A stretch of 64,000 nucleotides of DNA from Planctomycetota bacterium (GCA_016794425.1 JAEUHR010000036.1:1-64000); one strand, 5' to 3'; counted from the stretch's first letter, positions 10,172 through 19,374 are shown. Numbers and translations are program-made. The notes: generated by a model not told the origin, from the letters alone.

Positions 10172-11203
10172 TCACTCGACCTTCCAGGCCGGGCGGTAGT
10201 GGATGCCGACGTTCAGGATGCGCTGCAGCAGCTGGCCGTAGTCGAGCCCGGCGTGGGCCGCCGACTCGGGGAAGTCCTCGCCGGGCGACAGGTCGCTGTT
10301 GACGTTCGCCTCGATCACGTACGGGCGGTTCTGTTCGTCGAGGCGCAGGTCGATGCGCGCGTAACCCGACAGGTGCAGCGCGCGGTAGGTGCGCTTGCAG
10401 ATCGCGACGATGCGGTCCTCGAGGTCCTGGCCGAGGTCGCGGGCGCGGCCGGTCTGCAGGCCGATGCGCTTCTGGTAGCGCACGTCCCACTTGACGCGCG
10501 ACGTCGCGATCGCCTCGTTGCCCTCCGGCAGCTTGTCGAACCACAGCTCCCAGATCGGCATCACCTCGAGCCGTTCGTTGCCGAGGATGCTGACCGTCAG
10601 TTCGCGGCCCTGCAGGAACTGCTCGGCGACGACGTCGGTCTGCAGCGTGCGGTGCAGGAACTCGACGCGTTCGGCGAGCTCCTCGTCGTCGCGCACCACC
10701 GACGCCTGCGAGATGCCGGCGCTGCCGTGCTGCACGGCCGACTTGACGATCACCGGGAACTGCATGCGCCGCGGCAGCCGCGCCTTCTTCGTGCGCAGCG
10801 GGAACACCGCGAACGCCGGGCACGGGATCCGGTGCCACGCCAGGATCTGCTTGCTGAGCGCCTTGTCGCCGGCCAGCACGATGCCGCGCGGGTTGCAGCC
10901 GGTGTACGGCTGCTTCAGCAGCTCGAGGTAGCTGACGAAGTGCGCCTCGTAGGTCACGACGTCGTGGAAGTCGGTCAGGATGTTGAACACGACGTGCGGC
11001 TGCCATTCGACGACCGCGTCGCGCACCGGCCGCAGCTCGTCGCCGACGCCGAGCACGCGCACCTCGTGGCCGAGCGCGCGCAGCGTCTTCACGACCTCGA
11101 ACTCCATCTGGTAGGTCCAGGTCTCCTCGGCCGACAGCTCGGCGGCGTTGTCCGGCGGCACCAGCACGTCGTGCATCGCGACCAGTACGCGCAGCTTCCT
11201 CAT
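10172..11203 (-). CDS. ATP-grasp ligase, D-Ala-D-Ala ligase-like
   Basis: Encodes 343 residues. An N-terminal Rossmann-like part (MRKLRVLVAMHDVLVPP) precedes an ATP-grasp fold with lid residues PVIVKSAVQHGSAGIS, the AEQFLQGRELTVSIL strand and a metal/phosphate-binding end IEANVNSDLSPGEDFPE. In D-Ala-D-Ala ligases the last motif is E-x-N-T-x-P-G, so this member departs from the canonical residues and probably joins something other than two D-alanines. It overlaps the stop of the zinc metallopeptidase gene by 4 bp (ATGA), so the two are co-translated. A peptide or amino-acid ligase acting with a peptidase is a reasonable inference. Confidence 0.82.
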   Translation of the reverse strand: MRKLRVLVAMHDVLVPPDNAAELSAEETWTYQMEFEVVKTLRALGHEVRVLGVGDELRPVRDAVVEWQPHVVFNILTDFHDVVTYEAHFVSYLELLKQPYTGCNPRGIVLAGDKALSKQILAWHRIPCPAFAVFPLRTKKARLPRRMQFPVIVKSAVQHGSAGISQASVVRDDEELAERVEFLHRTLQTDVVAEQFLQGRELTVSILGNERLEVMPIWELWFDKLPEGNEAIATSRVKWDVRYQKRIGLQTGRARDLGQDLEDRIVAICKRTYRALHLSGYARIDLRLDEQNRPYVIEANVNSDLSPGEDFPESAAHAGLDYGQLLQRILNVGIHYRPAWKVE

Positions 11204-12237
11204 CGACGGAACCTCGGTTTGTGGCCGCGCGACAGCGCCAGCGTGACCATCGTCGTCAGCACGGCGGCGCCGAGCCGCGACTGGTCGGCCGGCCGCGCGA
11301 GCCGCAGGTCGAGTTCGCGGCAGCGCACGGTCATCGCGTCGATCGCCTGGTCGACGACGTAGCGGTACTGCCCGGTCAGCGCCGACACCTTGCCGCGCAG
11401 CTCGACGCGCAGCTGGCGCAGGAACGTCGCCGCGCGCTGGCGTCGCGACCCGGGGCCCGGTTCGGCGAACACCATGCGCAGCTCGCGGTCGTGCCGCCAC
11501 GGCTGCTGCGTGCCGTACGACGCCTGCTTCTTGCGGTAGTGTTCGCGCAGCGTCATGCGCACCTGCGGCAGCGAGTCGGGCCGGTCGCGCGTGCGCACCG
11601 GCGGCGGCAGGTCGCCGATGTCGCGCAGCATCGCGTCGAGGCGGTGCAGCTTCTTCAGTGCCGGCCAGCCTTCGTAGACCTTCTGCCAGCGCGACTGCGG
11701 CGCGAGCCACACCGCGAAGCTCTCGGCGTAGTCCTCGGCCGGATGGCTCTGCGCGTACCAGGCGCCGAGGTGCTGCACGTAGTGCTTGCTGGTCGGCCGC
11801 ACCTGGTAGGCGGTCCGGTACGGCGCGCTGTAGCGGCCGAACGTGCGCCGCCAGTCGGCGCGGCGGTGCAGCTGGTACGCGTTGTCCATCGCGTGCGCGG
11901 CTTCGTGCCGCAAGAGCTTCATGCACCAGTCGTGCGTGCTGCCTTCGGCCTCGAACATCATCGCGTGCTCGAGCCGCACGAGGCGCCGGTGCGCCAGGTA
12001 GAACGGCACCGCGAACCCGGTCGATCCCTCCGGCGTGAACCAGTCAGTCGACAGCCACGCGTAGGGCCGGAACACGAGGCCGGCGCGCGCCATCTCGTCG
12101 TGCAGGCGGTCGATGCGGCGGCCGATCGCGGTGCCGTCGAGGGACAGGTCGAGGTCGCAGAGGCGCACGTCGAGCAGTTGCTCGGTGGGCAGGTCGGCCC
12201 ACCAGGGTTGTCGCCGCCGCCGTCGTCGCCGTCGCAC
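11200..12237 (-). CDS. Putative zinc metallopeptidase (HEAAH)
   Basis: Encodes 345 residues. A gluzincin-like zinc site is visible: His111-Glu112-x-x-His115 in LLRHEAAHAMDNAY, and a downstream glutamate in EDYAESFAVW (Glu172) that fits a third ligand. There is no signal peptide, so it is probably cytoplasmic. Start GTG 12237 was chosen because a TATCCT box lies 8 nt upstream; this start gives an unusual run of eight arginines right after the first residue. An ATG at 12336 is possible but adds only Arg/Ser-rich sequence. It is the first gene of a two-gene unit with the ATP-grasp ligase. Confidence 0.75.
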   Translation of the reverse strand: MRRRRRRRRQPWWADLPTEQLLDVRLCDLDLSLDGTAIGRRIDRLHDEMARAGLVFRPYAWLSTDWFTPEGSTGFAVPFYLAHRRLVRLEHAMMFEAEGSTHDWCMKLLRHEAAHAMDNAYQLHRRADWRRTFGRYSAPYRTAYQVRPTSKHYVQHLGAWYAQSHPAEDYAESFAVWLAPQSRWQKVYEGWPALKKLHRLDAMLRDIGDLPPPVRTRDRPDSLPQVRMTLREHYRKKQASYGTQQPWRHDRELRMVFAEPGPGSRRQRAATFLRQLRVELRGKVSALTGQYRYVVDQAIDAMTVRCRELDLRLARPADQSRLGAAVLTTMVTLALSRGHKPRFRR

Positions 12238-12245
12238 GGCGGCCG

Positions 12246-12251
12246 AGGATA
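12246..12251 (-). promoter_or_regulatory. -10-like TATCCT, 8 nt before the metallopeptidase GTG
   Basis: On the minus strand TATCCT is followed 8 nt later by GTG 12237. It supports this start and a near-leaderless transcript for the metallopeptidase/ATP-grasp pair. Confidence 0.45.
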
Positions 12252-12328
12252 CGTCGGCGCGCCGTCGGAGCCAGCGCGATGTCCGCGGTGCCGTGCAGCG
12301 GCGCCCGGCGAACTGCCGAAGACGGCAC

Positions 12329-13132
12329 GTGCTCACGCTGCTGGGGCTCCTGCTGGTCGGCGCGGCGCTGCTGGCCCTGGCCCATGCGGCCGGGCGCCGC
12401 CGGCTCGCCGTCGCGCGCGGCCTCGCCGCCGCGCTGCTGTTGCTGCTCGGCGGCCGGGTGGTGCTGGCCGCGCGCGCCGACTGGGAGTGGGCGCTGCTGC
12501 CGTGGCCCGGCTACGCGTTCGTGCAGGGGTTCACGCTCTACGCGCTGGCGGCGGCGTTCTTCGGTGCGGCGGCGGCGGCGCTGCCGGTGCGCTGGAACCG
12601 CCGCGTCGTGCTGGCGGTCGGTGCCGCGGTGCTCGCGCACGGCCTGCACCGGCACCGCTGGCTCGCGTGGCCGGAGGTGCACGGCGACGCGCGTCGGGCC
12701 GGTGCCGACCACCATCTGCGGCAGTCGACGCACTACACCTGCGGGCCTGTCGCCTGCGTCGCGGCGCTGTCGCACTGCGGCGTCGCGGTCGACGAGCGCA
12801 CGATGGCGGCTGCGTGCCTGACGCGCCGCAGCGGCAGCTCGCTGTTCGACCTCTACCGCGGCTGCGTCGAGCAGCTGCGCGACCGGCCGTTCGACGTGTC
12901 GATCCGCTGGCTCACGGCCGAGCAGATCGTGGCGCAGGACCAGGTGCTGGTCGGTTCGAACCGCGGCGGCGGCCACGCACTGTGCATCGCCGTCACAGCC
13001 GGCGCCGTGGTCGTGCACGACCCGCTGGCGGCGACGGCCCGGCCCGGTTCGCCGGCGTTCCTGCGCGACGAGTTCCGCGGCCCGGCGGTCGTCGTGCGCC
13101 GCCGCGCCGCCGGGCCCGTGCCCGCGCGCTGA
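12329..13132 (+). CDS. Membrane-anchored C39-like cysteine peptidase
   Basis: Encodes 267 residues. The N-terminal ~110 residues hold three to four hydrophobic helices. The C-terminal half is a papain-like C39 domain with a plausible triad: Cys138 in HYTCGPVACVAAL, His216 in GGGHALCI and Asp231 in VVHDPL. C39 domains cleave after double-Gly leaders when fused to ABC exporters; stand-alone membrane forms such as this one have unknown substrates. GTG 12329 begins directly at the first membrane helix. It is divergent from the metallopeptidase gene (91 bp apart) and convergent with a glycosyltransferase. Confidence 0.75.
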   Translation: MLTLLGLLLVGAALLALAHAAGRRRLAVARGLAAALLLLLGGRVVLAARADWEWALLPWPGYAFVQGFTLYALAAAFFGAAAAALPVRWNRRVVLAVGAAVLAHGLHRHRWLAWPEVHGDARRAGADHHLRQSTHYTCGPVACVAALSHCGVAVDERTMAAACLTRRSGSSLFDLYRGCVEQLRDRPFDVSIRWLTAEQIVAQDQVLVGSNRGGGHALCIAVTAGAVVVHDPLAATARPGSPAFLRDEFRGPAVVVRRRAAGPVPAR

Positions 13133-13141
13133 CGCCGCGGC

Positions 13142-14233
13142 TCAGGGCCGCGCGGCGCGCACCGCCTCGAGCCAGCCGTGGCCGAAGCGCTGGTCGGGTT
13201 CGAGGTAGTGGCCCTCGCTCCACTCGTTCCACGACGCGACCAGCACCAGCGGATCGTCGACGCCGACCGGTGAACGGAACGCGTGCGCGCGCTGCAGCGC
13301 GGCCGCGAAGTGTTCGGGATGCTCGCCGGTCACGACCGGCGACCACGGGTACTTGTCGGGCCGCCGCGGGCCGAAGTCGGCGCCGCGCGGCGATGCGTCC
13401 CAGCCCGGCGCCACCGACGGCATGTACGGCAGGCCCGACGCGGCGGCGAAGTGCCGCCACTCGCCGGCGCGCCGCTCGGCGCAGGCGCGGTAGTCCTGCT
13501 CGAACGGCCCTTTCCAGTCCGGCAGCAGCACGTAGTGCGTCACGCTGTCGAAGCCGACGTCGCGCACCAGCGGCAGCGTGGCCGCGTTCGGTTCGATCGC
13601 CGCCAGGTGCAGGTCGCGGTGGCCGTGGTCCTGCAGCCAGCGCCGTGCCGCCGCGATCGCGGCGCGGGCGCCAACGACGCCGAGTTCGCGCACGAAGAAC
13701 GTCGAGTCGAAGATCGACAGGTAGCTGCGCCCGCCGACCGTCACGTAGTTGTGCCGCACGAAGTAGTTCGTCGCCAGCAGCGCGACGAAGCGCACGAAGT
13801 CGTCGACGTCGCTCGGCACGGCGCGCTCGGGGTCGAGCACGGGCAGGTCCTCGCGCAGCACCGGCAGCACGCGGCGCGGCATCCGGTTGGCCCACATGCA
13901 GGCGAACGGCATCGTCGCGCCGGGTTCGCTGCCGAGGAACCCGCGGTCGAGGCCGGCCTCGAACACGCGCTTGCCGCGGCACCAGAACACGCCGAACACC
14001 AGCGCGTCGACGCCGTGCGCGCGCGCCAGCTGCAGCCGGCGTCCGACCTCGAGCGGGTCGCGGTCGTCGTACTCGCCGAGCAGCGGCACCTTCGGCTGCG
14101 CGTGGCCCGGGAAGCGCGGTCGGCAGGCGCGCACGAGGTCCCATTCGGTGAAGCCCGGGCCGAATGCGACCTCGCGTTCGGGGATCGCATGCCAGCCGGT
14201 GTAGACGTAGACCGCCGTTCGCACGGGCGGCAT
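13142..14233 (-). CDS. WbsX-type glycosyltransferase / glycoside hydrolase 99-like protein
   Basis: Encodes 363 residues. The hallmark of the WbsX (GH99-like) family is present near the C-terminus: ASWNEWSEGHYLEPDQRFG. Also typical are the N-terminal YVYTGWHAIPE and the central WCRGKRVFEAGLDR stretches. Members occur in O-antigen and capsule clusters, and are annotated as glycosyltransferases on that basis, although the fold is a TIM barrel. ATG 14233 is the first start before the conserved first strand. It sits alone here, about 30 kb from the main polysaccharide locus, and is divergent from a sigma-factor gene. Confidence 0.82.
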   Translation of the reverse strand: MPPVRTAVYVYTGWHAIPEREVAFGPGFTEWDLVRACRPRFPGHAQPKVPLLGEYDDRDPLEVGRRLQLARAHGVDALVFGVFWCRGKRVFEAGLDRGFLGSEPGATMPFACMWANRMPRRVLPVLREDLPVLDPERAVPSDVDDFVRFVALLATNYFVRHNYVTVGGRSYLSIFDSTFFVRELGVVGARAAIAAARRWLQDHGHRDLHLAAIEPNAATLPLVRDVGFDSVTHYVLLPDWKGPFEQDYRACAERRAGEWRHFAAASGLPYMPSVAPGWDASPRGADFGPRRPDKYPWSPVVTGEHPEHFAAALQRAHAFRSPVGVDDPLVLVASWNEWSEGHYLEPDQRFGHGWLEAVRAARP

Positions 14234-14303
14234 CGTGCCGGCGCCGCCGCGACGGTGCGATTTCGATGTCCCGGATCGCGCGGCGGCCGACAATCCGCGC
14301 CCC

Positions 14304-14837
14304 GTGGACAGCCGCGCCCTGTTCGAGATCCTGACCCGCGACCACATCGACTCGGTGCGCGCCTGGCTGCTGGCGACGCTGCGCGACGGCGCCGCGGCCG
14401 AGGACCTGCTGCAGGAGACGTTCCTGGTCGCGTGGCGCGTGCTCGATCGCTACGACCGGCAGCTGCCGTTCGGCCCGTGGGTGCGCGGCATCGCCGCGAA
14501 GCTGGTGCTGAACCACCGCCGCAAGCTCGGCCGGGCCCGCGTGCACTACTGCGACGACGAGGTGCTCGGCCATCTGGATCGCGGCTTCCGCGACGTCGCC
14601 CGGCTGCCCGGCTGCACGTTCGACGAGCAGCTCGACGCGCTGCGCGACTGCCTCTCGCGGCTGACCGGAGCGCAGCGTGAGTCGATCCGGCTGCACTACG
14701 AACACGGCCTGCACTGCAAGGAGATCGCGCACCGGCTCGGCATCGGCTTCGAGGCGGTCAAGAAGCACCTGCAGCGCGGCCGCGCGCTGCTGCACCGCTG
14801 CCTGCAGACCAAACTGCCCGACGGAGAACCGGCATGA
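14304..14837 (+). CDS. ECF-type RNA polymerase sigma factor
   Basis: Encodes 177 residues. Sigma region 2 is visible in AAAEDLLQETFLVAWR and PFGPWVRGIAAKLVLNHRRK, and region 4 in LTGAQRESIRLHYEHGLHCKEIAHRLG followed by the recognition helix FEAVKKHLQRGR. GTG 14304 was chosen because earlier in-frame sequence is not conserved-looking and a GACAAT box lies 9 nt upstream. Its stop overlaps the start of the next gene (ATGA), which encodes a membrane protein of anti-sigma type, so the pair is probably a sigma/regulator module. Confidence 0.88.
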   Translation: MDSRALFEILTRDHIDSVRAWLLATLRDGAAAEDLLQETFLVAWRVLDRYDRQLPFGPWVRGIAAKLVLNHRRKLGRARVHYCDDEVLGHLDRGFRDVARLPGCTFDEQLDALRDCLSRLTGAQRESIRLHYEHGLHCKEIAHRLGIGFEAVKKHLQRGRALLHRCLQTKLPDGEPA

Positions 14838-15742
14838 CCGACCGACGCGACCCGCCGATCGACCCGGCCGACGAGGCCTGGCGCGAACTGGACGACACGC
14901 TGGCCGACGGCCCGGCGCCCGCCGCGGTGCCCGACGCTGCGCGGCGCTGGCTCGCCGACCAGCGGCTGCTGCACGGCCTGCTGCGCCAGCTGCACACGGC
15001 CGACGCCGGCTCGCGCGAGGCGCGGGTCGCCGGCATCCTGGCGCGCATCGACGCCGACTGCGGGGTCGCGCGCCGGTGGTGGGTCGTCGCCGCGGCGGCG
15101 CTGCTGTTCGCGGTGCTCGGCGTGCTGTGGGTGCTGCCGGCGCAGCTGCCGACCGTCGAGGCCGCGGTGGCGCGCACGGTCGCCGAACTGCAGCGCGACG
15201 TCGATCGGCGCTACCACATGGTGGTCGTCACGGCGTCGCCGGGCGGCAAGGAGCGCCGCGTCGAGCTGGCGCTGGTCGCGCGCCCCGGGCGCTTCCGCAT
15301 CGACGGCCGGCTGCCGCACGGCACGTTCGCGGCCGGCTGCGACGGTGCCGAGTGGTGGCGAGTCGGCGGCCAGGGTCTGCTGCGCCGCGCCGGCCCGATC
15401 GCCGAGCGCGACCGCGCGTTCGAAGGTCTCGGCGACCTGCTGGAACCGGGCTACCTCGACGTGCAGGACCTCGTGCGCCGGTTGCCGCAGGAACTGCAGC
15501 TGCGCGTCGTCGAACGGACCCCCGGTGCGCGCGGACCGCAGGTGCGCATCGAGGCCGTGCCGACCGCGGCGGCGCCGCGCGGCCGGCTGCGCGCGGCGCG
15601 GCTGCAGTGCGAGGAAGCGACCGGCATGGTCACCGAACTCGAACTCGACCTCGTGCTGCCGCTCGGCGCCACGCGCCGGCTCGTGCTGCGGTACCTCGGC
15701 GAGGAACCGGCGGGGCTCGTCGACTACAGCCGACCCTGGTAG
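14834..15742 (+). CDS. Membrane protein, probable anti-sigma factor
   Basis: Encodes 302 residues. A ~75-residue N-terminal cytoplasmic part (with WRELDDTLADG and RWLADQRLLHGLLRQLH) precedes one membrane helix (residues ~78-98, VVAAAALLFAVLGVLWVLP) and a ~200-residue outside domain with beta-rich character (LELDLVLPLGATRRLVLRY). No HxxxCxxC zinc anti-sigma motif is present. The outside part resembles LolA/outer-membrane lipoprotein-sorting-like domains in its pattern of strands, but that is only a suggestion. Start overlap with the sigma gene argues that it controls that sigma factor. Confidence 0.7.
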   Translation: MTDRRDPPIDPADEAWRELDDTLADGPAPAAVPDAARRWLADQRLLHGLLRQLHTADAGSREARVAGILARIDADCGVARRWWVVAAAALLFAVLGVLWVLPAQLPTVEAAVARTVAELQRDVDRRYHMVVVTASPGGKERRVELALVARPGRFRIDGRLPHGTFAAGCDGAEWWRVGGQGLLRRAGPIAERDRAFEGLGDLLEPGYLDVQDLVRRLPQELQLRVVERTPGARGPQVRIEAVPTAAAPRGRLRAARLQCEEATGMVTELELDLVLPLGATRRLVLRYLGEEPAGLVDYSRPW

Positions 15743-15764
15743 CGCCCCGGCGCACCGGCCTCGG

Positions 15765-15770
15765 TAGGAT
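15765..15770 (+). promoter_or_regulatory. -10-like TAGGAT, 10 nt before the large membrane protein
   Basis: TAGGAT is followed 10 nt later by GTG 15781. It supports that start and separates this gene from the sigma/anti-sigma operon just upstream. Confidence 0.45.
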
Positions 15771-15780
15771 CCGGCGCGCC

Positions 15781-18700
15781 GTGACCGGCCGAACCGACAG
15801 CGCGCAGCTGCGCGACCTGCTGTACGACGCCGCGGCCCCGCCGGCCGCGGCGATGGCGGCACTGCAGGCGGCGCGCACGCGGCTGGCCGGCAACACGCCG
15901 GTCGCGCACGAACTGCTCGACGTCGAGCTGCGCTGGCTGCGCGCGCAGCCCGAGGCGGCGGCGCCGGCGATCGCGGCGGCGCTGGACCAGGCGCGGCGGG
16001 CGGCGCTGGCGCTGCGCGTGCGCGGTCTCGCGGCGGCACCGGGCGGCGATCCGGCGGCGCTGTTCGACCTCGCCGAGGCGCGCGCGGCGGCCCAGTCGAT
16101 CGGCGACGAGGCACTGCTGCGCCAGTGCGAAGCGGCGCTCGCGCGCGGCGTGCCGATGGTGCAGGCCGGCGCCGCGCTCGACCAGGAGGCCGCCGAACGG
16201 TTCGCGCTGCTGTCGACCGCGATCGACGACGTCACCGTGGCGCACCAGGTGCGGCTGTTGCACTGCAGCGGCGACCTGGCGCTGCAGCTCGCCGCGCGCA
16301 CCGGTTCGCGGGCCTGCCGCCGCATCGGCCGGCGGCTCGTGCGGGCCGCCTGGGACCGCGAACTCGCGCGGCGGCTCGAGCGGCTGATCTCGGCGCGCGG
16401 CATCGCCGCGATCGAGACCACGAACTTCGTGCTGCTGCTGGTGGTGCTGCTGGTGCTGCTGATCGAGACCACGGTCGCACTGTCGCCGGCGCAGGCGACG
16501 GCGCTGCACTGGATCGACGCCGCGGCGTGCACGTTCTTCGTGCTCGACTTCCTGCTCGAGCTGGCGCTGCACCCGCGGCGCACGTCGTGGTTCGTGCGCA
16601 ACGTGGTGACCGACCTGCTGCCGGCGGTCCCGTCGGTGTTGTGGCTGCTGCCGGGCGTCGCGGCGCCGGGTGCCGCGGACAGCCTGGTGCTGCTGCGCGC
16701 GCTGCGGCTCCTGCGCGTGACCTGGGCCGCGCGCTACGTGCAGGCGCTGCGGCCGCTGCTGCGGTCGATGCGGCTCCTGCTGTTCCTCGTGCGCGGGCTC
16801 GACGGCCTGGCGGCGCGCTTCGCGCAGCTGCTGAACCGCGAGTTCGTGTTCGTGCCGGCTGCGGCCGAGGTGCGGCGGCCGGTCGTCGAACAGGACCGGC
16901 GCGACCTGCTGTTCGCGGCGCTGCGGCGCGAACACGAACTGGCCGCCGAACTGCCGGCGGCCGCGCGCGCCGATGCCGTGCTGGCCCGCGTGCAGGCGCT
17001 CGACGCGACGCTGCGCACGATCGGCCCGTGCAGCGGCCCGCTGCGGTCGGCTGCGGTCGCCTCGCGCGAGGTGCCGATCGACCACGCGATCGAGTTCCTG
17101 TGGGCGCTGCGGCCGCAGGACATCGGGCGCTGGCTGCGGCCGACCGACGTCGCCTCGCTTGACCGCGTGCTGCGCGTGCTGTCGGCGGTGCCGGTGCGGT
17201 GGCTGCCGATCGTGCGGCGGTTCGCGGTGCATCGGCTCGCCGCGAATCCCGAGGAGCGCATCGTGCAGCTCGGCCGCCGCACCGCCGAGTGGCTCGAGTC
17301 GTGGCACGGCCGCATGCTGTTCTTCGCCGACCTGCACGGCATCGTCACCGGGCCGCAGATCCTCGATCGCGTCGCCACCGCGATGGTGAAGGCGAGCCAG
17401 CGGCCGGCCGTGCGGCTGTTGCTGTTCGGCGGCCTGTTCTCGGTGCTGCGGCTGTTCTGGGTCGACAACTGCCTGTCGCGCATCGTCGGCATGCCGCTGG
17501 TGCTGCTCGGCGGCGTCTGCCTCGTGTTCCTGACCGTCGGCCACTGGCTGAAGCGGCTCGCCGGCCAGGCCGCCGAGAACTACCGGCTGACCAGCGAAGC
17601 GCACTTCCTGTCGCAGCTCGAGCGGCTGAAGCCGCACTACGAAGCCATCGACCTCGGCTTCCTGGCGCGACGCGTGTTCGGCGACGGGCCGCGCGGCGAA
17701 CGCGCGCTCGAGGCGCTGCGCGAACAGGTGCGCAGCGTGCGCACCGGCGTGCCGATCGAAGGCGAACGGCTGCCGCTGTCCCTGCGCCTCGAGGCCAACC
17801 GCGTGGTGCTGCTCTACCTGCACTTCCTCGACGGCGCGCCGCTGCACGAGAGCGACGTCAAGACGACCGAGCAGCTGCTGGCGAACCACTCGCTCGAGAA
17901 CCTGCGGCAGACGCACCTCGGCTGCGACCGCCGCGACCGCAAGCGGCTGCGCCGGCTGCGGCTCGACGACGGCTCGCTCTTGGCCGGCCCGTACCTGTGG
18001 TTCCGGTTCATCACCGAGAGCGTCGCGGTCGAGTGCGCCAAACGGATCGCCGGCTACAACCAGTTCTGCCTGCCGCTCGCGGCCCAGGCCTCGGCGACGC
18101 CGGCGCAGCGCGCGGCGATGGCCGAGTGGCTGCGGCGCCGGCGCGACCCGCGCGGCGGTCGCACGCTCGGCGAGCGCGGCCGCGCGCGCCAGCCGGTCGC
18201 GCTGGCGACGACCGAGTTCACGGCGTTGGACTTCGTCGGCGGCGATCCGCAGCGCGACCGCCACATCGAGGCGCTGTTCGGCGCCGAGGTGCTGGCGGTG
18301 CTGCAGACCGATCGCCGCACGATGGTGCGCGAGATCTTCGGCACGCGGCCGGTGCACCACTTGCCGCAGCACGAACGCAGCTTCAACCCGCTGCGGTTCC
18401 ACCAGCGGCGGCTGTCGCACGGGCGCGTGCTGCTGGCGCCGCTGCTGCTCGGCTGGCGCTTCGTGCGCACGGTCTGGTGGGTCGTGCTGCGCGTGCGGCA
18501 GATCGTGCGCGAGGTGCTCGACCCGGAGCTGGCGATGCAGCGCCGCGAGATCGGCCAGGCGCCGTTCGCGGTCGCGCTGCGCAAGATCCACCGCATGAAG
18601 GCGCCGGGCCTGCTCGAGGCGATCCGGATGCGAATCGCGCTGGACCCGGTCTACGCCGGCGCACCGGCCGGCTGGACGGCGCCGGCCGTGTTCGCCGAGG

Positions 18701-19374
18701 AAGCCGAGTTCGAGCGCGACCTCGCGTTCCTGCACCTCGGCGAGCGCCAGGCGGTCGAACTGCGCGACGCGGCCGCGGCGGTGCGGCGCCACACGACCGC
18801 GCTGCACGCGGCGCTGGCGTGGCTGCCGCCGCTCGGCGCCGCGACGGACCCCGCCGTGCGCGCGGCCGGCGAACTGGCGGTGACCGCAGCGTGGATCGCC
18901 GACAAGGACGCGGCGCGCACGCTGCTGGCCGCCGAGCGCTGGCGCGCCGAGGAGCTGACCGCGCTGCTGGCGGCCGGTGCTGTCGGTTCGCGCTGGTTCC
19001 GCTGCACCACGGCGCTGCGCGGCGTGTTCGTGCGGCACCCGGTCGATCGCTGGCTCGAACGGCACGGCCGCGACCTGCCGGCCGCCGCGCGGCCGGTGCT
19101 GCGCTTCGCCTACGCGCGCGACCACGGCGGGCTGCGCCGGCTGCTCGACGCGTGGCTCGTGCTGCCGCCCGGCGCCTCGCCGGCCGCCACCGCGATCGAG
19201 GTGCTGCGGGCTGCCTACGCGGCCGGCGCGGCGTTCGAGCGCGACCTGCAGGCGCTGCGCGCGGTGCAGTCGCTGGCCGTGCTCGACGTGCGCAACTACC
19301 GCGACCTGGTGTTCCGCCTCGGCGACTACGCGGCCGACGGCGAGGATCCGCGGCTCGGCGGCGACCTGCCCTGA
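15781..19374 (+). CDS. Large membrane protein with voltage-sensor-like segment, function unknown
   Basis: Encodes 1197 residues. A ~210-residue helical N-terminal part leads to four hydrophobic segments near residues 213-231, 245-262, 275-295 and 302-335. The last is an amphipathic Arg-rich helix (LRALRLLRVTWAARYVQ) like an S4 voltage sensor. No selectivity-filter sequence follows. A second membrane pair lies near 544-590 (LLLFGGLFSVLRLFW and PLVLLGGVCLVFLTV). The remaining ~600 residues are soluble and Arg/Leu/Ala-rich, with HFLSQLERLKPHYEAIDLGF and DDFVGGDPQRD-like patches that I cannot assign. It has its own promoter-like box. Call: real, family unrecognised. Confidence 0.78.
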   Translation: MTGRTDSAQLRDLLYDAAAPPAAAMAALQAARTRLAGNTPVAHELLDVELRWLRAQPEAAAPAIAAALDQARRAALALRVRGLAAAPGGDPAALFDLAEARAAAQSIGDEALLRQCEAALARGVPMVQAGAALDQEAAERFALLSTAIDDVTVAHQVRLLHCSGDLALQLAARTGSRACRRIGRRLVRAAWDRELARRLERLISARGIAAIETTNFVLLLVVLLVLLIETTVALSPAQATALHWIDAAACTFFVLDFLLELALHPRRTSWFVRNVVTDLLPAVPSVLWLLPGVAAPGAADSLVLLRALRLLRVTWAARYVQALRPLLRSMRLLLFLVRGLDGLAARFAQLLNREFVFVPAAAEVRRPVVEQDRRDLLFAALRREHELAAELPAAARADAVLARVQALDATLRTIGPCSGPLRSAAVASREVPIDHAIEFLWALRPQDIGRWLRPTDVASLDRVLRVLSAVPVRWLPIVRRFAVHRLAANPEERIVQLGRRTAEWLESWHGRMLFFADLHGIVTGPQILDRVATAMVKASQRPAVRLLLFGGLFSVLRLFWVDNCLSRIVGMPLVLLGGVCLVFLTVGHWLKRLAGQAAENYRLTSEAHFLSQLERLKPHYEAIDLGFLARRVFGDGPRGERALEALREQVRSVRTGVPIEGERLPLSLRLEANRVVLLYLHFLDGAPLHESDVKTTEQLLANHSLENLRQTHLGCDRRDRKRLRRLRLDDGSLLAGPYLWFRFITESVAVECAKRIAGYNQFCLPLAAQASATPAQRAAMAEWLRRRRDPRGGRTLGERGRARQPVALATTEFTALDFVGGDPQRDRHIEALFGAEVLAVLQTDRRTMVREIFGTRPVHHLPQHERSFNPLRFHQRRLSHGRVLLAPLLLGWRFVRTVWWVVLRVRQIVREVLDPELAMQRREIGQAPFAVALRKIHRMKAPGLLEAIRMRIALDPVYAGAPAGWTAPAVFAEEAEFERDLAFLHLGERQAVELRDAAAAVRRHTTALHAALAWLPPLGAATDPAVRAAGELAVTAAWIADKDAARTLLAAERWRAEELTALLAAGAVGSRWFRCTTALRGVFVRHPVDRWLERHGRDLPAAARPVLRFAYARDHGGLRRLLDAWLVLPPGASPAATAIEVLRAAYAAGAAFERDLQALRAVQSLAVLDVRNYRDLVFRLGDYAADGEDPRLGGDLP

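Noticed and set aside
12211-12237. A run of CGN triplets as a DNA repeat
   Set aside because: It encodes the eight-arginine N-terminus of the metallopeptidase and is too short and imperfect to call a repeat element.
10172-13132. The ATP-grasp ligase, metallopeptidase and C39-like peptidase as a RiPP cluster
   Set aside because: No precursor peptide with a double-Gly leader, no peptide-exporting ABC protein and no further tailoring enzyme is visible, and the C39 gene is divergent. The ligase/peptidase pair alone is reported instead.
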